The notes under the pieces were generated by a model. The model saw only the letters and a program-made list of their open reading frames with translations, ran no database searches and was not told the DNA's origin. Shown here in pieces: positions 10,486 to 20,119 of a DNA stretch of 64,000 nt. A program made the translations under genes and the position numbers. The DNA is from Colwellia sp. 75C3 (lineage in GTDB: Bacteria; Pseudomonadota; Gammaproteobacteria; Enterobacterales; Alteromonadaceae): positions 62,001 to 126,000 of the forward strand of contig NZ_PJAU01000055.1 of assembly GCF_002836255.1 (NCBI RefSeq), written 5' to 3'. Positions within the stretch are counted from its first letter, which is position 1; the number at the start of each line of letters is the position of its first letter.

Positions 10486-11430
10486 GTGGGTCAGCTGTTA
10501 ATATCTCGTTTTACTACGACATCACCTTATGCTAAAGCATTGTGGTTAAGTCTCGCATTACATGTTTTTTTGCTTGTGGGTTTACTTGCAGGCGATTTTT
10601 CATCCACGCCTAAGTTAAAACCTACACCAACAAAACAATCTGGCGATCCCATCAAAGCGGTAGTGATTGATAAAGCTACGTTTGAGCGAGCGGTAAATAA
10701 AATAAAGAAACAAAAAACCGATCAACTTGATGCCGAAAAGAAACGGCTTAAATCCGTTGAAAAGCGTGCTTCAGATGCTAAAAAACGTCGTGCTAGGGAA
10801 GAAGCACGTATCAAAAAACTAGAAAAACAGCGTAAGAAAAAAGAACAAGAAAAAATTAAAGCTGATAAAGCCGCCAAATCATCGAATGCTAAAGCAGCTA
10901 AAGCTGAGAAAATACGTAAGCAAAAAGAACAGGAAAAACAAGTTGCTGAAAAAGCAGCTGCTACTGCCAGATCTAAACGGTTGAAAGAAGAAGCTGATGC
11001 GAAGAAAGCAGAAAACTTACGACTTGAAAAAATTGCTGACCGTAAGCGTAAAGAAATAGCCGCGAAAGAGCAGGCCATTCAAGATGCTATGTTAGCGCAG
11101 CAAATGGCTGATGAAATGGCGAGTCGGAATCAAGCAAGGCAACAGCAAGTGATGTCAGAAGTTGATCGTTACGCTGCATTAATTACGCAGAGTATTAATC
11201 AGCGAATGCTCAGTGATAAAAGTACGATGACGGGTAAATCTTGTCGAATAATTATTACGCTAGCACCTTCTGGCTTTGTTATTGACGTCAAAATTGGGCA
11301 AGGCGATAAAGTAGTCTGTGATGCCGCTAGAATAGCGGTTGGTAAAGCGGGCAACTTACCTGTCTCGAAAGATCCTGAAGTGTTTAAAGAAATGCGAAAA
11401 CTTGGGGTGACGGTAATACCCGAATTTTAA
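10486..11430 (+). CDS. tolA: Tol-Pal energy transducer TolA
   Basis: A 314-residue inner-membrane protein. An N-terminal membrane segment (about 18-37, ALWLSLALHVFLLVG) is followed by a very long Lys/Ala/Glu coiled coil (about 65-215) that spans the periplasm, and a C-terminal globular domain with a conserved Cys pair (SCRIIITLAPSG ... VVCDAARIAV). The start is GTG with GGAGGA (10475-10480) just upstream. The biased coiled coil produces a long antisense open frame that should be ignored. Confidence 0.95.
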   Translation: MGQLLISRFTTTSPYAKALWLSLALHVFLLVGLLAGDFSSTPKLKPTPTKQSGDPIKAVVIDKATFERAVNKIKKQKTDQLDAEKKRLKSVEKRASDAKKRRAREEARIKKLEKQRKKKEQEKIKADKAAKSSNAKAAKAEKIRKQKEQEKQVAEKAAATARSKRLKEEADAKKAENLRLEKIADRKRKEIAAKEQAIQDAMLAQQMADEMASRNQARQQQVMSEVDRYAALITQSINQRMLSDKSTMTGKSCRIIITLAPSGFVIDVKIGQGDKVVCDAARIAVGKAGNLPVSKDPEVFKEMRKLGVTVIPEF

Positions 11431-11505
11431 TGCAGCAGTACTACTTCACCTAGCGGAATAGTATTTACATTCAGTTAAATTGTATATATTGGTAGCGTTA
11501 AATGA

Positions 11506-12882
<1,377 letters not shown>

Positions 12883-12940
12883 TAATAAGATAGACAAAAC
12901 AAACTAATTGAATTTTAATTTTAGGACAAAGGAAAATAAC

Positions 12941-13498
12941 ATGCGCTTTAATAACATAGTAAAATGCCTAGCAATAGCTTTACCTCTTACCGTTTTATCA
13001 GCTTGTAGCTCAAACTCAGATAGTGATGAGAACAGCCAAGTAGATACTAATGCCCAAGTGACTCAAAATGCAGCTGATGCTAAAATAGCAGAAGCCGAAG
13101 CAGTGAAAGTTACTGCTGCAAAACGTGCTGCTGAAATTGAAGAACAAAAGCGTCAAGAATTAGAAACGTTACGTTCTGAACACATCATCTATTTCGATTT
13201 TGATGTTTCAAATGTAAATGATCAGTACTCTGCAATCTTAGATGCACATGCTAAATTCTTAAATGCTAACTCTGATGTAAAAGTATTAGTTGAAGGTCAT
13301 GCCGACGAACGTGGTACACCTGAATATAATATTGCATTAGGCGAGCGTCGTGCTAAATCTATTGCTACCTATTTAGAAAATATGGGTGTTTCAGCTAGCC
13401 AACTTACAGTAGTTAGCTACGGTGAAGAAAAGCCAATGGTTAAAGACCGTAGTGAAGATGCTTTCGCTAAAAACCGTCGTGCAGTTTTAGTTTACTAA
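12941..13498 (+). CDS. pal: Peptidoglycan-associated lipoprotein Pal
   Basis: Outer-membrane lipoprotein that anchors peptidoglycan. From the ATG at 12941 it is 185 residues with a lipobox LSAC at about residues 19-22, a Q/N/A-rich linker, and an OmpA-like domain with IYFDFDVSNV and the diaminopimelate-binding segment EGHADERGTPEYN. A TTG 33 bases upstream would extend the frame, but only the ATG has a well-placed ribosome site (AAAGGAAAATAAC) and puts the signal peptide at the terminus. Confidence 0.96.
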   Translation: MRFNNIVKCLAIALPLTVLSACSSNSDSDENSQVDTNAQVTQNAADAKIAEAEAVKVTAAKRAAEIEEQKRQELETLRSEHIIYFDFDVSNVNDQYSAILDAHAKFLNANSDVKVLVEGHADERGTPEYNIALGERRAKSIATYLENMGVSASQLTVVSYGEEKPMVKDRSEDAFAKNRRAVLVY

Positions 13499-13531
13499 GA
13501 CTTGATAAGCCTCACATAAGCAGGTAACTGA

Positions 13532-14323
13532 ATGAAACTAAATAAAGTTTTATTTGGCATGATGTTTACAGCTAGCGCCGTTAGTGCGTTAGCTGTAGCT
13601 AAAGCGCCAGTCATTGATGTTAACGCCAATTCTATCGACTCTTCTGCGTTAACAGAGCAATTAACTACTTTGTCACGTAAGCTCGACTCACGTAATAAGG
13701 CACAAGTGAATATCCAGCGTCAGTTGGACCTATTGCAAACCGAAGTGAACGAACTTCGTGGTGCAACAGAGTTACATACACATCAACTAAGCCAAGTATT
13801 AGAGCGTCAACGAGAGCTTTATCAAGAAATTGATAGACGAGTCAATGAAGTGCTTGAGTCAACGAGTAAAGCAGCCTCAGTTACGACTAACCCTATGGCG
13901 ACTATTAGTACTGCAGAAAACGCGACAAGTTATAGTGATAATTTAACTGAAAATGAAACCTATGACCGTGCTCTTAACTTAGTCTTAAAAGACAAACGTT
14001 ATAAACAAGCGATTATTGAGTTTAATGCGTTTAATAAAAGCTTTCCAAATTCTAGTTATGCGCCCAATGCTCATTACTGGTTAGGACAATTACTATTCAA
14101 CCAAGGCGAACTTGTCAAAGCTAACACAGCGTTCCTGATTGTAGTTAATAAGTATAAAGACTCAACCAAGCGTCCTGATGCACTATTGAAGCTTGCCATG
14201 GTTGCCCAAAAGCAAAATGATGTTAAAAAAGCGATAACTAGCTATCAAAAATTATTAAAAGAGTACCCAAACTCAACGGCAGCAAAACTAGCAAAACCAC
14301 GTTTAGCCAGTTTAACTAACTAA
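13532..14323 (+). CDS. cpoB: Cell division coordinator CpoB (YbgF)
   Basis: A 263-residue periplasmic protein with a signal peptide (about 1-24), an N-terminal coiled coil for trimerisation (about 40-110), and C-terminal TPR repeats (about 140-260; YKQAIIEFNAFNKSFPNSSYAPNAHYWLGQ type). CpoB couples Tol-Pal to peptidoglycan synthesis at division. It is the last gene of the tol-pal operon, followed by a perfect 11-bp hairpin at 14336-14359 and then the tRNA-Lys cluster, the same order as in E. coli. Confidence 0.94.
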   Translation: MKLNKVLFGMMFTASAVSALAVAKAPVIDVNANSIDSSALTEQLTTLSRKLDSRNKAQVNIQRQLDLLQTEVNELRGATELHTHQLSQVLERQRELYQEIDRRVNEVLESTSKAASVTTNPMATISTAENATSYSDNLTENETYDRALNLVLKDKRYKQAIIEFNAFNKSFPNSSYAPNAHYWLGQLLFNQGELVKANTAFLIVVNKYKDSTKRPDALLKLAMVAQKQNDVKKAITSYQKLLKEYPNSTAAKLAKPRLASLTN

Positions 14324-14335
14324 AGTATTTGATCG

Positions 14336-14359
14336 CAAATAGCATGAACATGCTATTTG
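14336..14359 (+). terminator. Hairpin after cpoB
   Basis: CAAATAGCATG and CATGCTATTTG are perfectly complementary with two bases between. There is no clear T-run, so it may be a terminator or only an RNA-stabilising hairpin. Confidence 0.4.
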
Positions 14360-14433
14360 TTGCTGATAAAACTAGCGTATTGCTGGGAATTTACTCGAAC
14401 AGAAATTAATATTAAGAAAAACGAAGTTTATAG

Positions 14434-14461
14434 TTGCACTTAAATAAATTTTGAGTATTAT
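14434..14461 (+). promoter_or_regulatory. Promoter of the tRNA-Lys cluster
   Basis: TTGCAC (14434-14439) and TATTAT (14456-14461) are 16 bp apart and followed directly by a GC-rich discriminator (ATGCCCCGC). GC-rich discriminators are typical of stringently controlled stable-RNA promoters. The first tRNA starts about 30 bp later. Confidence 0.65.
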
Positions 14462-14496
14462 ATGCCCCGCATTGAGGCAGTGACTCAATACAACGT

Positions 14497-14572
14497 CGGC
14501 CGTTAGCTCAGTTGGTAGAGCAGTTGGCTTTTAACCAATTTGTCGAAGGTTCAAATCCTTCACGGCCGACCA
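14497..14572 (+). tRNA. tRNA-Lys (UUU), copy 1 of 8
   Basis: 76-nt cloverleaf with encoded CCA. Acceptor CGGCCGT pairs with ACGGCCG; the anticodon loop CTTTTAA gives UUU; T arm is GAAGG-TTCAAAT-CCTTC. Confidence 0.98.
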
Positions 14573-14681
14573 CTTTCTTAACTTAAAATGTAACTTGTTG
14601 AAGTGATGTTTTAGTGTGAAAAAAAAGTCTCCTTATCGTAAAGATAATTGAGCAAGTAAATTTATAATGTAACTCTTGAAT

Positions 14682-14757
14682 CGGCCGTTAGCTCAGTTGG
14701 TAGAGCAGTTGGCTTTTAACCAATTTGTCGAAGGTTCAAATCCTTCACGGCCGACCA
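14682..14757 (+). tRNA. tRNA-Lys (UUU), copy 2 of 8
   Basis: Identical in sequence to copy 1. It is flanked by CTTGAAT on the 5' side and ATTCAAG on the 3' side, so the precursor can extend the acceptor stem by seven pairs. Confidence 0.98.
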
Positions 14758-14793
14758 ATTCAAGAACGATTAATATTTACTTATAAGATAAAA

Positions 14794-14869
14794 CGGCCGT
14801 TAGCTCAGTTGGTAGAGCAGTTGGCTTTTAACCAATTTGTCGAAGGTTCAAATCCTTCACGGCCGACCA
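14794..14869 (+). tRNA. tRNA-Lys (UUU), copy 3 of 8
   Basis: Identical to copy 1. The spacer after it closely repeats the spacer after copy 1, showing that a two-tRNA block was duplicated. Confidence 0.98.
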
Positions 14870-14979
14870 CTTTCTAACTTAAATGTTAACTTATTGAAGT
14901 GATGTTTTAGTTTGAATAAAAAGTCTCTTTATCGTAAAGATAATTGAGCAAGTAAATATTGAAAATGTAACTCTTGAAT

Positions 14980-15055
14980 CGGCCGTTAGCTCAGTTGGTA
15001 GAGCAGTTGGCTTTTAACCAATTTGTCGAAGGTTCAAATCCTTCACGGCCGACCA
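14980..15055 (+). tRNA. tRNA-Lys (UUU), copy 4 of 8
   Basis: Identical to copy 1. Flanked by CTTGAAT and ATTCAAG like copy 2. Confidence 0.98.
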
Positions 15056-15088
15056 ATTCAAGAAAGTAAAAGTATATGTTATTAGGAA

Positions 15089-15164
15089 CGGCCGTTAGCT
15101 CAGTTGGTAGAGCAGTTGGCTTTTAACCAATTTGTCGAAGGTTCAAATCCTTCACGGCCGACCA
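15089..15164 (+). tRNA. tRNA-Lys (UUU), copy 5 of 8
   Basis: Identical to copy 1. Flanks ATTAGGAA and ATCCTAAT are complementary over TTAGGA/TCCTAA. Confidence 0.98.
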
Positions 15165-15252
15165 ATCCTAATAAAATATAGACCAGTAAATATTTACCTG
15201 AATAAATCGTAGTGAAAATAGTAAATGGCCTATAAGCCATGATTATTAGGAA

Positions 15253-15328
15253 CGGCCGTTAGCTCAGTTGGTAGAGCAGTTGGCTTTTAACCAATTTGTC
15301 GAAGGTTCAAATCCTTCACGGCCGACCA
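15253..15328 (+). tRNA. tRNA-Lys (UUU), copy 6 of 8
   Basis: Identical to copy 1. Flanks ATTAGGAA and CTCCTAAT are complementary over ATTAGGA/TCCTAAT. Confidence 0.98.
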
Positions 15329-15418
15329 CTCCTAATTAAATGTAAAACAGTATATATTTACCTGAATAAATTTCGTAGCAATAAATAGTAAATGGCCTAT
15401 AGCCATAATTATTAGGAA

Positions 15419-15494
15419 CGGCCGTTAGCTCAGTTGGTAGAGCAGTTGGCTTTTAACCAATTTGTCGAAGGTTCAAATCCTTCACGGCCGACCA
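15419..15494 (+). tRNA. tRNA-Lys (UUU), copy 7 of 8
   Basis: Identical to copy 1. The preceding spacer is a diverged copy of the one before copy 6. Confidence 0.98.
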
Positions 15495-15580
15495 CTCCTA
15501 GTAAATGTAGAAAAGTAAAAGTTCAGAATAAATATCGTAGTAAACAATGTAAAAGGCTTACGAGCCAGAATTATTAGGAA

Positions 15581-15656
15581 CGGCCGTTAGCTCAGTTGGT
15601 AGAGCAGTTGGCTTTTAACCAATTTGTCGAAGGTTCAAATCCTTCACGGCCGACCA
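15581..15656 (+). tRNA. tRNA-Lys (UUU), copy 8 of 8
   Basis: Identical to copy 1 and the last intact gene of the array. Its 3' flank (CTTCTAATT) is the start of the tandem repeats of tRNA remnants. Confidence 0.98.
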
Positions 15657-16402
15657 CTTCTAATTCAATCAATATCATTCAAGTATCTCTTATTTAAAAT
15701 CCCGAGTTAATCCCAAAAGCCAAGGCCTTTAACCGTCCAAGCTTAATTAGTTCGAAGGTTCAAACCCTTCACGGCCGACCACTTCTAATTGAATCAATAT
15801 CATTCAAGTATTTCTTATATAAAATCCCGAGTTAATCCCAAAAGCCAATGCTTTTAACCGTCTAAGCTCAATTAGTTCGAAGGTTAAAATCCTTCACGGC
15901 CGACCACTTCTAATTCAATCAATATCATTCAAGTATCTCTTATATAAAATCCCGAGTTAATCCCAAAAACCAATGCTTTTAACCGTCTAAGCTCAATGCG
16001 TTCGAAGGTTCAAATCCTTCACGGCCGACCACTTCTAATTCAATCAATATCATTCAAGTATCTCTTATATAAAATCCCGAGTTAATCCCAAAAGCCAAGG
16101 CCTTTAACCGTCCAAGCTTAATTAGTTCGAAGGTTCAAATCCTTCACGGCCGACCACTTCTAATTCAATCAACACCATTCAAGTATTTCCGATAAAAATC
16201 CTAGTTAATATCAAAAGCCAAGGCCTTTAACCGTCCAAGCTCAATTAGTTCGAAGGTTAAAATCCTTCACGGCCGACCACTTCTAATTCAATCAACACCA
16301 TTCAAGTATTTCCGATAAAAATCCTAGTTAATATCAAAAGCCATGGCCTTTAACCGTCCAGGCTCAATTAGTTCGAAGGTTCAAATCCTTCATGGCCGAC
16401 TC
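15657..16402 (+). repeat. Six tandem units carrying tRNA-Lys 3' remnants
   Basis: Six head-to-tail units: 15657-15781, 15782-15906, 15907-16031, 16032-16156 (125 bp each), 16157-16279 and 16280-16402 (123 bp each). Each ends with the 3' part of the upstream tRNA-Lys: T stem GAAGG/CCTTC, then ACGGCCGACCA. The last unit reads ATGGCCGACTCT and has lost the CCA. A fragment resembling the anticodon loop (CTTTTAACC or CCTTTAACC) lies about 25 bases before the T arm. The 5' acceptor strand and D arm are missing, so no unit can be a working tRNA. The T stem is intact in all six and the acceptor 3' strand in five, although the rest varies. Confidence 0.9.
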
Positions 16403-16685
16403 TGCTAATTCAGTAAATCCATATGATATTCTTGTAAAAAATAATCTTGTAAATCTAAGTTTATTAAATATTTAAGGGATATTAGTGTCAAGCCATATCC
16501 AAATACTACTGATGATTATTATGATGCTAAAAAACCTTATTAACACACGGTGAATTCACTTTTAGGAATAGTCTTTCTTGATTACTCGGCTACTGCCATT
16601 AATACCCTCTATTATCTACTACACATTAGTACCGCTTTCCCTTATAATTGGCGCGTTTTTACGTGTCCAGAATTAGAGAGAACTC
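16403..16685. other. Intergenic region upstream of nadA
   Basis: AT-rich and without an ORF. A TATAAT at 16643-16648, followed by GGCGCG and about 43 bp before the nadA start, is the likely -10 element; no convincing -35 is visible. Confidence 0.4.
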
Positions 16686-17744
16686 ATGAGTGTAAGTAAT
16701 ACTGCGGTTGATTTTGATTTTCAATTTCCAGCTAAGCCAAAGCCTTTAGAAAATAATGAAAAGGCACAATACATAGCGAAAATTAAAAAGCTATTAATTG
16801 AAAAAAATGCCGTATTGGTTGCTCACTACTACACTGATCCTGAAATTCAAGCTCTGGCTGAAGAAACAGGCGGCTGTGTTGCTGACTCTCTAGAAATGGC
16901 TCGCTTCGGTAAACAACATCCTGCAGAAACATTAATAGTTGCAGGAGTTAAGTTTATGGGCGAAACAGCTAAAATATTAACACCTGAGAAAACAGTGCTA
17001 ATGCCTGAACTCGAAGCGACTTGTTCGTTAGACTTAGGTTGCCCTATTGACGAGTTCTCAGCCTTTTGTGATGAACACCCTGATCACACTGTTGTAGTTT
17101 ATGCTAACACCTCTGCGGCTGTTAAAGCCCGTGCCGACTGGGTAGTAACGTCGAGCATTGCTCTTGAGATTGTAGATATGCTTGAGAGCGAAGGTAAACC
17201 TATTTTATGGGGACCTGATCGTCACTTAGGTGCCTATATTGAAAAAGAAACAGGTGCTGAAATGTTAATGTGGCAGGGCGCTTGTATCGTTCATGACGAA
17301 TTCAAAGCCAAAGCATTACAAGATCTTAAAATTAAATACCCTGAAGCAGCCGTTTTAGTTCATCCTGAATCACCATTAAACGTAGTGGCGCTTGCTGACG
17401 CGGTAGGTTCAACAAGTCAATTAATTAAAGCTAGCCAAGATATGCCAAATCAGCACTTTATTGTTGCTACCGATAAAGGCATATTTTATAAAATGGAACA
17501 AGCGAGTCCAAACAAAACATTTATCGCCGCACCAACAGGTGGTAACGGCGCAACCTGTAGAAGTTGTGCTAATTGCCCATGGATGGCTATGAACGGTCTC
17601 AAGTCTATTGCAGAGGCTTTAGAGAGCTCTGTAGGCAAAGAAATATTTGTAGATGAAACCTTAGCGAAAGAAGCAACTATCTCACTAGACAGAATGCTAA
17701 ATTTTGCAGAAGAGCATAAGTTAAAAGTCAAAGGCAACGCGTAA
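16686..17744 (+). CDS. nadA: Quinolinate synthase NadA
   Basis: A 352-residue cytoplasmic [4Fe-4S] enzyme that condenses iminoaspartate with dihydroxyacetone phosphate to quinolinate for NAD synthesis. Visible marks are [31 protein letters not shown], the Cys in [11 protein letters not shown], and the C-terminal cluster [16 protein letters not shown]. Size and motifs match the E. coli enzyme (347 residues). It follows the tRNA-Lys cluster as in E. coli. A hairpin (17773-17801) follows the stop. Confidence 0.97.
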   Translation: MSVSNTAVDFDFQFPAKPKPLENNEKAQYIAKIKKLLIEKNAVLVAHYYTDPEIQALAEETGGCVADSLEMARFGKQHPAETLIVAGVKFMGETAKILTPEKTVLMPELEATCSLDLGCPIDEFSAFCDEHPDHTVVVYANTSAAVKARADWVVTSSIALEIVDMLESEGKPILWGPDRHLGAYIEKETGAEMLMWQGACIVHDEFKAKALQDLKIKYPEAAVLVHPESPLNVVALADAVGSTSQLIKASQDMPNQHFIVATDKGIFYKMEQASPNKTFIAAPTGGNGATCRSCANCPWMAMNGLKSIAEALESSVGKEIFVDETLAKEATISLDRMLNFAEEHKLKVKGNA

Positions 17745-17772
17745 AACGCTATGACGGTGCACAAGTTTACTC

Positions 17773-17801
17773 ACACTGAACGTTCTTTGAGCATTCAGTG
17801 T
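17773..17801 (+). terminator. Terminator-like hairpin after nadA
   Basis: ACACTGAA (17773-17780) pairs with TTCAGTGT (17794-17801), followed by TATTTT. Confidence 0.55.
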
Positions 17802-17907
17802 TATTTTACCGGTTAACACCCTGAATTTACTTGCACTATAAAAGATTTTTACCTACCATAGCGCAGTTGAAAAATTTGTCTCGAAATAGACCTTTTAACA
17901 ACGATAC

Positions 17908-17997
17908 GGTGAGCTGGCCGAGTGGCTGAAGGCGCACGCCTGGAAAGCGTGTAAAGGTTTATCCCTTTCGAGAGTTCGAATCTCTCGCTCACCGCCA
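17908..17997 (+). tRNA. tRNA-Ser (GGA)
   Basis: 90-nt class II tRNA with a long variable arm and encoded GCCA end. The acceptor GGTGAGC pairs with GCTCACC. The anticodon stem CACGC/GCGTG encloses the loop CTGGAAA, giving anticodon GGA. It stands alone and is followed by a strong terminator. Confidence 0.97.
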
Positions 17998-18004
17998 TAT
18001 TCTA

Positions 18005-18038
18005 TAAAAAGGGCACCTCATACGAGGTGCCCTTTTTT
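18005..18038 (+). terminator. Rho-independent terminator after tRNA-Ser
   Basis: GGGCACCTC (18011-18019) / GAGGTGCCC (18024-18032), loop ATAC, followed by TTTTTT. Confidence 0.93.
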
Positions 18039-18202
18039 GTATCTGCGATAAACATCAGATAGTAGTAAAATAAACAGTCAGTACTTTTATTTCTTTCAGC
18101 AAACTACCGTTTTGAACCATCACTTATCTTCTTAATGCTCAATTAGTCAGTGTTATGTTTATATGTTAAGTTATGTAATCGCTCATCGATTGATAATAGA
18201 TT

Positions 18203-18892
18203 ATGAAAAGAATTATTTTTTTATTACTCTGCTTATTATGTTTTTTTGTTTTTTCTGCAGATGAACGGCTAAACGTTGATGTTATTGCGGTTGATTACCC
18301 TCCTTATACGAGCTCAAAGCTAACAGGCGATGGTTCAAGCTTTATATTGCTAAGTAAATATGCACAATCAAACTTTAGTGTATCCTTGACGCCGTTTTTC
18401 TTACCACCCGCACGAGCGAATAGAGTCATCAAAGATGGGTATTGGTGTCTGTCCTTTTACCCACCAAGAGAGGGAAATAAAGTTGCCCGTTTTGTTTCCT
18501 TATCAGATAATGTTGTCAGTATGGGCTTCTACCGATTAAGAAAAAAAGAAGGTTTCCACTGGACCGAACTTAAGGAGCTAAAGGGGAAAATAGTTGCCTT
18601 ATTAAGGCCTGATGTTATCGGTAAAATGCATCAAAACATCTTAGATGCAGGTCTTCAAATGGTTTATGTTGAATCCATAGAACAAGGGCTGCAACTTGTC
18701 TTAAAAAATAGAGTGGATTACGCTTTTGGTGACAACTTGGTCTTATCAGAAACTAATTTAAGCGAAGTTCAGAAGCAAAAATTACAATTCTCTGAAAGCT
18801 CGGTGCATGAAGCAGAAATTGGTTTCTTTTATAATATTGAATGTAAAGATAAACTGTTTAACCAAAATAAAATGGAGTTAATCATTCAATAA
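18203..18892 (+). CDS. Periplasmic solute-binding-like protein (SBP_bac_3 type)
   Basis: A 229-residue exported protein. The signal peptide is about 1-18 (IIFLLLCLLCFFVFS). The mature part has the outline of family 3 solute-binding proteins: an opening strand with YPPYTS, FLPPARANRVIKDG, and a second-lobe segment LKELKGKIVALLRPDVIG. No permease or ATPase gene is adjacent, and similar orphan proteins in Alteromonadales often act as sensors rather than in transport. The ligand cannot be told from the sequence. It converges with the diguanylate cyclase gene downstream. Confidence 0.75.
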   Translation: MKRIIFLLLCLLCFFVFSADERLNVDVIAVDYPPYTSSKLTGDGSSFILLSKYAQSNFSVSLTPFFLPPARANRVIKDGYWCLSFYPPREGNKVARFVSLSDNVVSMGFYRLRKKEGFHWTELKELKGKIVALLRPDVIGKMHQNILDAGLQMVYVESIEQGLQLVLKNRVDYAFGDNLVLSETNLSEVQKQKLQFSESSVHEAEIGFFYNIECKDKLFNQNKMELIIQ

Positions 18893-18928
18893 ATTTTTTA
18901 GTTGATAGAGTAAGTAATATAAAGCCAA

Positions 18929-19963
18929 TTAAAATAACTCTACAGGGGAGTTTAGGGCAGGATCATGGCGCTGTAATAACTTCTGCTCAATGAGATCTTC
19001 AAAGCAATGAATTGTGTTTCTTCCATTATCCTTAGCGTAATAAAGCGCTTTGTCTGCTCTATCAACAATTGAGGAGATAAACATATTCGGATCCAACAAA
19101 GTAAAACCAATACTAACTGTTAATGATTCAATAAATGGGAATTGGTGACTATTAACTGCATTTTTGAATTCATTCAATTTTATATGCAGTATTTTTGATG
19201 TGGGGGCTTCCATCACTAAAATAAACTCTTCGCCACCAAAACGGAATAGCAAGTCTTCATTGCGAAAGTGTTTTTTCATGAGCTGGGCAAAGGTAAGTAA
19301 AACTTCATCTCCGCATACATGGCCAAATTGATCATTTACCCTTTTAAAATTATCTAAATCTATGATGGCAAGCCATGTGCTTATACTTTGATGCGGCGCT
19401 CGTTTATTGTCACTGTTCAATTCATCAAGTTGTTTTTTATTTTTTTGCTCACTAAATCGTTTTACTTTTACTTCAAAGGTTTGTCGGTTGAGTAACCCTG
19501 TTAACTTATCACATTCACTTTCTTTCAGTATGCTTAGATAGTTCTCGTATATACGACAAAATCCATTTAACAACACCTGTTGTTCTCTAGAGAGTTTTAT
19601 TGAGTTAAGGTAGATTACCGCGACAGTTTGTTGTCCGATGACTATTGGATGCCAACTTTCTTCATTTTCATTTTCAAGTTTATTATGAATAAGACAAGAA
19701 AACTTAAAACAAGAGTTTAATTCATCGCTAATGTTTTGAACAAACTCGGGTTCTAACCATTCATATTTAGATTTTGTATCATGAACAATAAGGTCAATGT
19801 TAGATCGTATTGTTAAGGTGTGTTCGGCATTCACTCTTTTATATATGATCAAGCGCAGGCACTTTATTTGCTCAACCAGCGCTAAACTCATACTAATTTC
19901 TAAAGAGTCTGTATCTCTTTTGTTCGTTATTTCAATAACTGAATTTAAAATATTTTCGTCCAT
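18929..19963 (-). CDS. Diguanylate cyclase with GAF-like N-terminus
   Basis: A 344-residue soluble protein. Residues about 1-145 look like a degenerate GAF-type sensor domain without membrane segments. The GGDEF domain (about 155-330) begins DKLTGLLNR and has an intact active site FRFGGEEF, so it should make c-di-GMP. An RNED sequence sits five residues before GGEEF, matching the RxxD inhibitory site, so product inhibition is likely. It has its own transcription unit, convergent with the solute-binding protein gene. Confidence 0.9.
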   Translation of the reverse strand: MDENILNSVIEITNKRDTDSLEISMSLALVEQIKCLRLIIYKRVNAEHTLTIRSNIDLIVHDTKSKYEWLEPEFVQNISDELNSCFKFSCLIHNKLENENEESWHPIVIGQQTVAVIYLNSIKLSREQQVLLNGFCRIYENYLSILKESECDKLTGLLNRQTFEVKVKRFSEQKNKKQLDELNSDNKRAPHQSISTWLAIIDLDNFKRVNDQFGHVCGDEVLLTFAQLMKKHFRNEDLLFRFGGEEFILVMEAPTSKILHIKLNEFKNAVNSHQFPFIESLTVSIGFTLLDPNMFISSIVDRADKALYYAKDNGRNTIHCFEDLIEQKLLQRHDPALNSPVELF

Positions 19964-20119
19964 TTACAGCCTCAAAATAACGATAGAAAGGATAGTTAGT
20001 GTTTAAGTATAGTGTAATATGAGTAATATTTAGCGGTGCATTTATATGTTGTAAAATTATTACATTGAGTGGTTTGACAATTTCCCTGACAAGGTTATAT
20101 TAATAAAAAAGTAATAATT

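Noticed and set aside
10722..11078. 118-codon open frame on the minus strand inside tolA
   Set aside because: It is the complement of the Lys/Ala/Glu coiled-coil codons of tolA, with a Ser/Phe/Ala-rich translation and no ribosome site.
12908..12940. Upstream TTG start for pal
   Set aside because: It would place 11 polar residues before the lipoprotein signal peptide; the ATG at 12941 has the ribosome site.
15657..16402. CRISPR-like regular spacing of repeats
   Set aside because: The units are long head-to-tail repeats homologous along their whole length, with no unique spacers and no cas genes; they derive from the tRNA-Lys 3' end.
18203..18892. ABC amino-acid transporter operon
   Set aside because: Only the binding-protein-like gene is present; both neighbours are unrelated.
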